From contig QNGE01000953.1 of assembly GCA_008508345.1 (NCBI GenBank), positions 124,001-188,000 of the forward strand: a stretch of 64,000 nucleotides of DNA, given 5' to 3'. Position numbers and translations under genes: made by a program. This DNA is from Paragonimus westermani. Its lineage: Eukaryota; Platyhelminthes; Trematoda; Plagiorchiida; Troglotrematidae. A model generated the notes under the pieces. That model was not told where the DNA came from and did no database searches. It saw only the letters and a list, made by a program, of their open reading frames with translations. Shown in pieces: positions 9,796 through 21,700 of the stretch (position 1 is the stretch's first letter; each line of letters starts with the position of its first letter).

Positions 9796-12700
9796 GTAAA
9801 TGGAAAATATAGTTTCGTTCTGACCATCCACTTCAGAACAACTGGACCGTGTAATCCGAGGAATTCTAAGAACAAGTCACGTCTAGAATCAACGTTGGGT
9901 GAACCGTCGTCAACGAAGCGTCCTGCACGCGTTCTTTGTTACATCAACACCTATCCGGGAAACTACGAGACAAAAGCTATCCATGTTCAGAACACCTGGG
10001 CACGTAGATGCGATAAACTTTGGTTCACAAGTACTAGGAAACATGAACGGTTGAAAGTGTTACGTAAGTGCACAACAGATTTTGTTTTCACGCTTTGTTT
10101 ACCCAAGAAACTAAATTAACAAACTTGCCATGGAAGGTGACACATCATCAACATTATGTGCTGCGTAGTAATGTACATTCGTTTTGACACTTGGCTCGTG
10201 ATTAACTGCTAAAACAATGAATTAATGAGCATTTCCTACAACTAAAAATTACTCAACCATTTTCCTAAAATTTATGTTATGAAGTACACATTATTCATAC
10301 GTGATGTCACTCTTCTCATTTAGATAAAACTGTTTTGGTATTGATATGATCGTCGAGCTTGGCATTCAGGTTGAAAACGTTTCATCACCAAGCGAGGTGA
10401 CATCATCAGTGCGTGAGTGTTTCGGCGAAACACTCACGCACTGATGATGTCACCTCGCTTGGTGATGAAACGTTTTCAACCTGAATGCCAAGCTCGACGA
10501 TCATATCAATACCAAAACCATCAACCCGAGCTACAAACAACACCACCACCATTCCCCACCATCAGAGATAAAACTATTATTTAATTATTAGAATAAGGGA
10601 CAATAAACATCAGCTGGTGGTGGCTGTAAGTGGTGCATGAATTGCTACGACTCAGAAGTGAACAGCGGCTTAGATCAACGTAGTGAAATCACGTAGACCG
10701 CTAAGGTATCAAAACTTGGATTAACATGTCCCACCGAAACTTGTGGTGTTCAGAATCAAACAGTTGATAAAGAGCGACAACAAATTAGAAACCTTTTGTC
10801 CTGGGAAGTATTTTGCCAGAAGGTCGGTCATGCGTCATCAGAGAGCAGAAAGAATATCAGCACAAGTCAGGGTTGATGCTTCACATGAGAATCCAAAGCA
10901 GATTGGTCTAAAAAGGGCAGCTATGACAAAACTAAATGACTGTGAAACGTCTGTTATCTGATTTTGTTACCGGAAGCAATAGATTATCGTCTTTTAGTGT
11001 TTTTCTAAAAAGAATCGTAGAATCTCAAGTGGCGTCGTTATTCCAAGTTAGTCAGTAATGTTTTTAGCAAAAGTGGCTTACACAGTGTAATCAAAGGCTC
11101 ATGGTCATATGATGAGTTCTTTTTGCAATCTTTTATATACACGATACCATGCGTGGTTCGAAACGGTGATTAAACAATGATCAGCATAATGACCGTCGTT
11201 GTGGCTGCATATGTGATCCAGAATAATGAATTACCGATCCAGGGATAGATAGACGGTCATCCTGACCTAAATACTTCAGGTTGGAAATAAGTAGTTTCTA
11301 GTTCTCTGAAGCCACTAGAAAAATAAAAGCGTTTACAAAAAGGGACGCAGGTTTGGGATTTGTGCAAGTGGTGTTTGACAAAAGAATTCAACAGGTTCAA
11401 ATGTGATAGCAGTCCTGTGAGCGGTCTAGCTTCACGTTACAATGAAGTCGGAGTAGGTCGACCTATCACGTAATCTGAACGGTGAACGACGTCAATCTCA
11501 AAAGGCAGTTCCTAGCTATTCGTATCACGAATATTGAAGGATAACTACCAATGCATTTGGCAATCGTGATTGCACCCAGCATCATGTGTTGTGGATAAAA
11601 GTTTACGCCCTGCAGACTTTGCAGTAAACGTTGGATATATGGTGAGGAAAAGTAGTTTGCTCGGTGAGCTGGAGCGATGTCCGTAAAAAGAAGCGCAACC
11701 CAGTAAGAAGAGGAAAGACAAGGAAACACAAACATGTGTAGCCGTATCATAAACTATTGACGATGTACAAAACGGCGCATCAAAATGAAATACACAACAA
11801 ATTTTCAGTGCGTATACTAGGCCACATATGCTTGGCAACAATCACACCCAGAAAAACGCTGCTTTCAACATATCCGTTCTGAATGAAAAGAGTTTGATTC
11901 CTTCTCCTCTGGAAACATGTGGTGAGCCAGCCAATTGTTAGTATCAGGCGAAATTTAGTCGGAAGCTAACGGGATGCACTTTCTCGACTAAAGTACAGTG
12001 ATGCTAAGCTGTGGAGATAACTAAGAGTGTTGAGCAATGTTTAAAGCCGAAGACAGAACACCAATTCAATTCACGTTAATTCAATTGTAGGTGGTGTAGA
12101 AACTCCAGTGCGTGATTTGGAATGGAGAGGGAAAAGTCGATTCGATTAAAATGTTGCTGTAAATTTGATGTGCACTGATTTGTGGTCCTGTTAAGATCGG
12201 CTTTCCCCTATATTTCATCAAAAATCCATGAATTTTAGACAAATTTTCCATATTATGTAGTGCAATGTTCTCAGTTAGCCAAATGCCCGAACTTTGCAGC
12301 TGTATGCCGTAGAAAATATATTCGTAGCAGGGTGTGTGTCGATACAGAAATTTTTTTCCATAAATTATCTATTTCGTACGAATCAACTAACTGTAAAATA
12401 ATGTGTCATTATATCTGATCGGTTCAAAAAAATGTGATTAGTTTATTTAAGCCTTCGTACCGCTGAATATCTATCACATTAAAAATGACTTTTTCGAGAA
12501 CGTTCCAGAACTGCGTCCAGACTCCATTCAGAATAAACAGGGGAGATTTGTTAGATTGTTTGGTTCGCCTGTTATGTAACAGTCGTCTGAGTTTCCCGTA
12601 GTCGTAAGCCATACACGTTCTTGTTGCATTTTCATACAAGCATAACATGTCATTCTGTTCACATGTATTCGTTAGTTAGGGTAGCACTAAGATTAGGAAC

Positions 12701-15700
12701 GTCGGTCACGCTGAACTGACAAACGATAATATTGTGCTCAAAAAGACGGTTCTATTCATTTGCAGGCACAGTTTAGGATTTGAAGATAAGTACTGTAAAT
12801 CTTGATTAAGTTTGTCACTTAACGATTCTAAAATGGTCATATATCAAAATTTGAAACATTTCAAATCACAGAATCGGCAAAGCATTCACCCTTTTCCCCG
12901 GTTCGAATGAATTTTATTCGTTATTTTTCAACAAAACTTGTTTCGAGTGGCTGAAGTAAAGTCACCTTTTATGTCCCTTAAAACATTCCGGAACCTAGTT
13001 TCCATCAAAATAGTAAGGGTTGAGTCTCTTGAATTCCCAGTATCATTAGTCTGTCCGAATAATGCTCGTATCAGTGAAGGGTACACCCAGCCGAACTGCT
13101 AACGGTGGAACAAAATGCTAGTTTCTGAACTTCGGTTTTGACGTTTGTTATTGAAATTTTCATCGTAGCTTTCATGTCACTATAAGTTTACTGGAGTTAG
13201 TCACCGATGTTCTGAAAACCAACAGAGGTGGACAGTCAATTCGATATCCATGGTAAACGAATTACCACACACGGCATCTAGCCATACCAAGTCTCACGCT
13301 TTGTCGGTTGCAAATCCTCTTTTTTCCAGCATATACTTCCACATTAATTCCGAACAGTTTAGGGACAAGTTTTTACGTCATGGTGTCTTACGATCGAATC
13401 ACATCCCAGAAGAGTTATATTTAGCAAAATAATGTGCAAATAACTTGATCAAATGCATCACTGTATTCTGTCCCCAGACTTCAATATCCTACTTTCACGA
13501 GCTGATGGAGTAAAATCAATTCTTAATCTGTTAGATTTCTTCAGGTGTGTTCACGAGTAGGTTGCTCAGGCTACAACAATTCGAGTCTATCGTTAAAAGT
13601 GAAAACACAGACAACTAACTGAAAAGCACTGTTGCCATTCTGTAGTGTAAGCAAAAGCTAGATATCTTGCATCAGCTAATTTGAAAGTATCGACAGGCCA
13701 AAGTTTTCTCCTGTAGTAATAGTTTACCTAGTCTTTAAATTAAATTAGGTTCCGGTCACTCACCAAAATGGTTCCAAATTATCCAGTAACAGTTTGCAAA
13801 ATTATAGTAGTGGTTAACAGCAAAACTTTGACATTTCTGCGAATAAGCGTTTTGACTATGTTTGTTAAAAGATTTCGCTGGGAGACTGTCTGCAGGAGCA
13901 AAATTGAAAGCCAAACTGGACCTGCACCAATCTAAAGAGAACAAAACCGTCGTCATATGTACCCAAGTAATCTTTCTCTTGTCCACGTTGACTGCAGTGA
14001 ATACTGACACGGGTCATGTCAAACGCTCGAACAAAACAATTCGCTAATACAATCACAGGACTGTGAAAACCATTTCAATAAATTTTTAACCTGAGGTACG
14101 GAGCAAATGCTCAGTGACGGTCTAACGCTTTTACTAACTACCCTAACTTTTGGCATGTACAAAACATCAGAGTTGAACATTTCGGTTTCGGAGGTAAAGA
14201 AACATTTATGGGTGAAAATGCGTGCAATTCTGCGCCGGCTGTATGAAGAGGCCAGTCACTTTGAATATTTCTTCAAGGCGGATGACGATACGTATGCAGT
14301 TATAGAGAATTTGCGGGTGGAACTGAACAGGCATTCGGCCAATGACCTTTTCATGACGGGATATCGCTGGCAAGTAAGAAACCCCCGTCTAAATAAAGTG
14401 TTCGGTTTTAATTGATAAACGCTACAGTTTTGAGACTGCAAGTGTTTCAATCTTTATACAGCAGTAATTGATGAAGAAGATGCTTTTATATAATTGAACT
14501 GCAGACCCCTTATCTTAATGTAACGAATTCTGTCAGGAAAACAAATTAAGGACGGACGTAATCAGATCTAGTTCCTCCGCGAGGCTGTCGGGCGTACAGA
14601 TTCGCCTTGCTCGTGTAAAGAGAGTATTTACTAGTGCTCGTTTGTGTTGGATCGGTGTGAAGCTGCTAAAGTTTAGGTATTGACCAGACCATGTGGGTTT
14701 CCTATACACGGTTCTTCTAAGCGAGCCATCTTCCCGACGACTTATTAGGATATATGATATGATAGTTAGACTGGGAAGATACCTTCTGAAATTCCACACG
14801 GAAACCACAATAAAATATGCTTTTTCGTCTAAATCACTTGTAAGCACACGAAAGCGTAAAGCTGAGATTCGCCAGTTATACTGTTAATACCCCCAGACAA
14901 AATTTATCGGACCAAATACCGCTATATTCTTTTTATATCTGAAAAGGCACATCCAGTTTGAAAATGATTAGACTTCACCACCTACCGCTTCTAAGTCAAT
15001 AAACGAGGTTGATAACTGATCAAGGCATAATCCTTGCTATGTAGACATTCAGAAGGAGAGGAAAAATATCAGTTCTAAACTTAACTGTCAAGGATGGTTC
15101 CGGTCAATACTAAGGTCATTGGCGAATTACGGACGCAACAAAGGTTACAACACCACTGAACGTGGAATCGCTGTTCGCAAGTGCGATGTTGAAGGAAACT
15201 ATCAATTTTGTTATCCTATGAAACTCCAAAGCGGGAAAATATTGCAATCCCAGGAAGTGAGTTGGAACGCCTACCTTTGCTACGTACATCTAACTCGAGC
15301 TTAAACTTTTAGGGCAAGACCTATTGTTAGGTTGATGGAGTCGTAACCAACAGTTCACTTGGTCCAGTCTTAGTGGGCATCTTTCGGCCAATTTGGAAAG
15401 GCAAATAGCAAGCTAATTAGCTAGTTTGGTCCTCTGAACAAGATATGTCGATGACGTACATTCAATCACAATTGGTCAGATGCAGGCAACCGACTCACTA
15501 AGCCGAACAAACAGTCTACATCCAAATGTTCGTAACATTTCGGAAAGAGAAATTATTGAACGATTGCCGTCTCTGGATATCAGCACAATTAGTGGAACAT
15601 GGTATATATGTCAAGATTACAAGAAGTGATCTGTACTGAGATTCTCGAACAGCTCCGATGACGTATAAAAAGGATTCGCGCGTAAACTTTTTAGCCGGGT

Positions 15701-18700
15701 AAGACGGCATTGTACTAATAACACACTGATGAAGAAATCCGTCACACAGAGCTGACTTGATTAAACAACGGTTGTCCGTAGGGATTTACTAAAAATTCAC
15801 TACCAGCAATGTGCGTAATTTTTCCCAACCCACATTTCTTCAAAAAGACGGGTTTTGAAACTGCCATTCAAAGGAGACAACGCTTGTCGAATAGTCAAGC
15901 AACGTTTAATGTCAGCTGTTTCCCGCACGTTATCTTCCATGAAGCTAGTGGTCATACAAAAAACGGCCCGTATCCTCATGTCTCTTGTTTAGCAACCAAC
16001 ATCTGAGCACACCAGTTAGAACGACATTTATGAATACAAATGCGGCGCAGAGCTGGGCACTAACCTAGAACCACTCTGGCCAAACGCATCAGAACGGATT
16101 CAAATAACGGTCACACAATCGAAAAAAAATTAACAACAACCATCCGGAGGGAGTTCGCGTCATTGACGCCAAGAATTGCCTGATGACGTAAAATGTGAAT
16201 AAAACAAACGTTTGCTACGACGTGCTGAAATCATTGCCATCATCATCGTTACTCCATGTTGTACGTACAAACAGAACTTTCCGCCATGTTGCCGTTAGCT
16301 TGGTAGCGACCAAACGTGTCCAAATTTCTATATCGTAATTGTTTTATGGTTTAGAGTTTTATACAGTTTAACTCGTCTGCAAAAAACATCAGCAGAGATG
16401 CAACGAAATCTGCGCGATCATCAGTCTTGTCATTTGTCTGTTCTGGTCAAAGTTCCAGTTTAAGTGAATGTAGACGTTTTCAAATATTCCCGGACGCCCA
16501 ACGCCGGAGTTACACTACACATTCCAAAGCGCTGTACGTCGAAGTAAATATCGAAAACTTATGTGATCTCAGCAATTGAAAGATTTCAGTCCGAGAGTGA
16601 TTTTGTTCACATTAACTAAGAGAACGCCAACAAGTTATACATGAACCACAAAGGTTATTTTTCAAATGCCACAAGCAGAAAGTGAAAACCTCAGGAATAC
16701 AAAATGAAAACGGTCTACCAAAAATAAATTCTTCATTTGTGGTATCGTAAAAGAATGTGTAATGTAGCTGTCTAAAACACAAGTCCTCAGATATTCACCA
16801 ACCTGTGTTGTATTTCAAAAGTAAATCAATTGACACATGGAACACAACCACCTGGTCAAATTACCTGTGATTAACCTAAGGAACTTATTACAATCAGCTC
16901 AATAAGGACTCCAAAGCAGCTCTCACGAAACAATTATGATTTGTCCAGCGCCCACTTTCACCGGCTGGCAAGTCAGGCACGTTTACTACAACAGCCATAC
17001 TTCAAAATATGAGAAGGGTGGTTTATCAGAATTTGAATACATAATCTTGTTTACTCATGGTGGCAATCGGTCCCAGTCTCAATAAACCTACTTTGGTTCT
17101 CAAATAAACAAGCTTTTTACCTCCAGTATGTCCGCTTCCGATCACGCTGTTTATTCTCACTCTTCCAAATATGTCTCCAACCTCACTTACCACGGTTAAC
17201 AGTAAATCTGGTCAAATTTGGAAAATAAATTTCCTCAAGGATGGATTGACAACCTTATTAAATACATTTTTGTCCGAATTCCGGCTGTTTAACTGTTGAA
17301 TGATCACCTTCTAATATGTACGAGACAGCTTCTCAACTTGACATGGGTTTTTCAACTATAATGACAAACTAGCTTGAAGATTGAACTATCTTTCATATCT
17401 CCGGTTGGATTTGTAGAGGAACTTGACGCAATTGACCCATTTAAACAATCGCTTTTAGTGGAAGAATTAATTACACTGTTACAGCATTAGCACGACGTTC
17501 AAGTTGAATACTGCGTTAGTTAGTAGATGCAGCACTCAGAAATTGTGCATGCCACATTGACGTCAATATGGTCTTTATTGCGGGAGTGAAAATATCCTAT
17601 TCCAAAAGACCTTTACAAATTCTGCCATATCAACCAGAAGTTCTAAATGTCATTTCCGGCCTGAAGCCTAAATTGATTTAACACAGACAATACATGTGGA
17701 ATTCAGTTCCTTCACAGTTTCTTTTCGAACAAACTGTCCAGCCATATTTATATTAATGAACTGAGTCTTTTTCCAAGTGCCGCCATTTGACTGTTTATTT
17801 TTTAATACTTCCTGCAAAATGGCATGACCGCAACGCCCAAAAAAGTTGCGGATTCCTTACGGTTACTTCTCTGGAGGTGCCGGGTATGTACTTTCAAGAG
17901 AAGCACTGAAACAAATTGTGGAGAAAGCTATAGATCATCATCCAAACTGCCCAACCGCAGATGAGAATATGGAAGATGTTAAAATGAGTAAGTGGGAAAA
18001 ATATGAAGTCGTTATTTTCGTCTGATTTGTTTTAGGGAATAAACTCTCACCGTTTCTGGCACACAATTGCTGCCTATTTGTTCTATTGTCGATGTTTTGT
18101 CCTCACTAACTAGAAGCCCGAGATATGGGAAACGAAATCCCGGAGCAAAAACAAACAACGTCAAAATGTGATCAGTGGTCAGTTTTTATTAGAAACAAAT
18201 CTGGATTACACGTTTACATTTAAAGCTTGACTGGGCTGCTAAATGAAATCTATGAATACAACTTGACTGCGAGATCACAGTTACTGTGTGGAGCCATTCT
18301 CCTGTTAGTCACTTCGGTGGTACTTAAAACAATCGAACTTCTCCATCCCTAGTTGAGAGGTCGCCCTCAACGTTCCATAAACCTGACAGTAGAGCATTGA
18401 AAATGTGTTAATGTAACAATCATATAGTATTCGCTGGTTTTCCGATGGTCTTAAGCACGCAGACTAACACACTGCGTGTGACTAGAATAGATCTTTGTTA
18501 ACCAAAGACAGGCTACATCTGATCGTTCTAGGCCCTATTAGTAACTGAAATATATCGTTATAGATGTTCACCATAACTTTGTTCGTATCGTTCTGTATGT
18601 TCAGTGTAACGTCTCAAAGAAATGTCCGGGAAATTACGATAATTTTGAAGTGCGCATCAGATTAACTGAAAACAATTTTTAACACTCAGCTTCCAACAAA

Positions 18701-21700
18701 GTTTTTAACAAACCGGTTAGAGCAAAGGAGACGGAGCGTGCAAATGGTTTGTAATGACATCGTCACAAACATTTTTACAACCTGGGAAATATGTGAAGAT
18801 GGTTTTGTCATTTACGAAGATCGCACCGGCAAGACTGTTTCATTGCAACCAAACTCACGCAGTTTGCTTTAAATGACTCAGTGCATCAATTTTGAGGGAG
18901 AACAGGTTGAAGATAATAAGTGAAATCACAGGCTGAAGCATTTAGTGTAATCATCCAGAAATTGAAAGAACAAAGCTCCGTATAGCGTCACAAGTTAGCA
19001 ACTGTGCCTACACTCACTCTCTCTCTCTGTCGAGTTATCTTGCATCACCGTATAATACAAATGACGAGGTTTGTGATACGTATGCATCTTTGAATAAAGA
19101 AGACAGTAGGCTGTTATTGCACAATTTATGTCCAGACAAATTTCGCTGCATCTTTACGAATGCATACTACAGACCATTTATATATCAGTATGAGAAAGAT
19201 ACGAGAGAAAGCCAATTGTCAGACTGCACAGTCACTGTCACTACCAAGGTAGCGACAGCCCTACAAACAGTTGTTTCTGAATACACAACACGGGTTTGAA
19301 CTTTCGGATTGCGATCGTTTCATCATAGCGCAGTGTTCGCCTGTTTAACGTTGAGTAGGTAGCGCGAAATGCCGTTGTGAGGCCACATTGGTGTTGCGTC
19401 ATTAGAAGATGACGCGCAATTGACGATGCAGGTTCCTTGTTTCTATGCGCGGCTGTGACATCATGTGTTCACGTAATCTGTTTCCTGACCCACTTCGGGA
19501 TGTGCTCCGTGACCCTGGTTCGCAACTGGCGCTCAGTCCTGCCTATGTAGAATGCTCCGCATCTACATCGATATTCATAGATAAGGTTGGATTTGGCTGA
19601 CTCAGGTACCGGTTGTTTCACACAGGGTGTCGGAATCCGGAATGTTCTGAACAGAATCACTGGAAACACTGCATTGTATTGATAAACAGATTGTGGAAGG
19701 TGAGTTCGATTACAACTCTCCTGAGGAAGGCCACCCGAGGTGGTTGAAACGTAGAGTATTACAGCTTGCTCAAAACGTTGTGTTATTCCCAATCTGTTTG
19801 TCAATAACATGTTAAACACGACGCCCAAACTATTCAACTTCATTCGTACTACATTTGGTGCGGATATCTTACACTGCATTGTATGTTCTCGCGATAGAAC
19901 TAACCAGACGACGGTGAATAAGTTGGCATACATCATCAACCTTGAAGGGAAGACGAAGAAATACCGGCTTTTGAGACACTGTGTCAGGTCGAATTCCTAT
20001 GTCAATCGGCTGTTTAAATCTTGCAATAAACGGTTTAGGATAACCGTTTAGTTGTAGGGTGTTCCCTAACAGGGCCATCTCTTCTTGAACAATATCTTCA
20101 GTGCACATACGTCTGGCCCGATCGAAGAAAGTGCGCACCAAACTTTGTTTGTACGATCGTGGAGCAAAGCTTTCAAAACGCAGATACTGACCTGTCCAAG
20201 TTCTCTTGCGGTGGACGCTCCGCTGAATCGAGCCATCTGCATTTCTCCTGATGCATATATCCAGAAATGGTAGGCTGTTTTGATTCTCGCCTCCCATACT
20301 GAAATTTATATTTGGGTGCAAGGATTACATCTGATCAATTAAGCTCTGTGCTTCCAGTTGATTGTGTGCGATGAGAAAAATATCATCGACGTATCGCTTG
20401 TATAGCTGCACAGAAAATAAGTGTTCAGTAACTTGTTGCTCAAGTTTTGCAACAAAAATGTCTGCCAGAATAGGGCCGAGCGGGCTATCCATAACATCTG
20501 TTGCATTAACCTGCTACCTAGGTAACATCCTACTCTAGTAACTTCTGTAAAAGTGGTGTATGTTGGTGCCAGATAGCCATAGTAGAAAATAATTGTTCAG
20601 AAAAAAGTGAACTAATTGTTCAATAACGCTGATAAGTGACGGGTAGTAACTTAAGGTTGCGCCACAAAACTACGTTTGGTTAATTTATACACAAATAAAA
20701 TCCTTCTTTTGCATGAAACAGTCACCGCCTTTCGACTGCTTGGAACAGAGAGAACCACGTGAAGCAAATGATGTTTGGGATGTGGGTCGGAAAGTAAGGC
20801 GCTGATTGAACAAATAAACTAAAGGCTTGAAAGACTGTGAACACACACAGGCACACCCAACTTATAATAAGCAAGCCGTTAGCGTCACCACGGCAGAATA
20901 TCGACTGGGAAGGACATGGGGAGAAGTAATCCGTTCTCGTTTGAGTAATGACGAAGGTCCTAGGGAAAACTGCATGTTAGTGGAATATTAACACCATAGA
21001 ATTCGTCTATCGCCTATCGGAATTTAAAGTTGGGACGGAAAACACGACCGAGAAGTGTCTGTCGCTGGTTCGAATCCAGCCGAAGCCCTGACTTTTCACA
21101 GTTGGGTCTCATCTAAAGACCGAGAATAAACCAAAAACTACAATCAGATGTAGCATGTTGTGTTTTATGCAAAGTGATAACTTTGTAAATCGTCTGGGTT
21201 GTATTCAAACACCAACTTCAATTAGTGCACACTTTTACTCGCTCGTTCGAACGCATTCACATCACACTGGAGGTAAAGTCGCACTATCTGATCAAGTACT
21301 GATGTGTAACTCAGATCCAAGAAACTATATTTACCCTCTGGTTACGTACATTTGCAGACAATGCAGGATCAACTGGATATCACATTACTTTATTTTAGCG
21401 TAACTCATCTTTGAAGCCCTTCTCTCGTGCAGCTCGTCAATCAAGGTCGGGTGAAGCTAATACCAACGACTTGGTAACCAAGCGTGCCAAACACGCCTTA
21501 GTCAGTTATATCAGCTTTCCACGTATAAATATTCAGTTTAAATTTTGCATACAAAATGCAGAGTGAACGTGGATCTAATCAGAACTTCGTCACTAACATT
21601 CACTTGTTGCTTAACTCCAAGGTTCTATATCGAACCGCAGTTAAAACTAACGCATGTTTACTTCGTTTAACTACTAATGTACGGTGATCACTTCTAAGAA

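Larger units (their letters stand above)
19241..20535 (-). pseudogene. Penelope-like element, RT and GIY-YIG endonuclease, 5'-truncated and broken
   Basis: On the minus strand, from high to low coordinates: D-S-P-L-G-P-I-L-A-D-I-F-V (about 20490-20450), Y-V-D-D (20393-20382), S-L-H-P-N (20324-20310), L-P-F-L-D-I-C, then V-H-R-K-R-T-W-T-G-Q-Y and R-A-R-R-M-C-T (thumb), then the linker. The endonuclease follows with I-Y-E-Y-R-C-R-C-G and Y-I-G-R-T-E-R-Q-L (about 19575-19520) and ends L-C-I-Q-K-Q-L-F with TAG at 19243-19241. Breaks: a TAA at 20327-20325, a TGA near 19468-19466, and an insertion with duplicated target at 19666-19884. Outside these, one frame holds throughout, so the copy is much younger than the other relics here. 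The 5' half of the reverse transcriptase is absent. Confidence 0.88.

Noticed and set aside
10332..10518. Palindrome as an assembly artefact (inverted join)
   Set aside because: Exact 10-bp target duplications flank the whole element including its unpaired tail, and a diverged second copy with its own duplication exists at 44.2 kb.
10322..10575. CRISPR or bacterial attachment-type repeat
   Set aside because: The DNA is clearly eukaryotic. The structure is a single palindrome with target duplications, not an array with spacers.
21030..21092. tRNA gene
   Set aside because: Only the T-arm is present; no acceptor pairing, anticodon arm or A-box could be found upstream.
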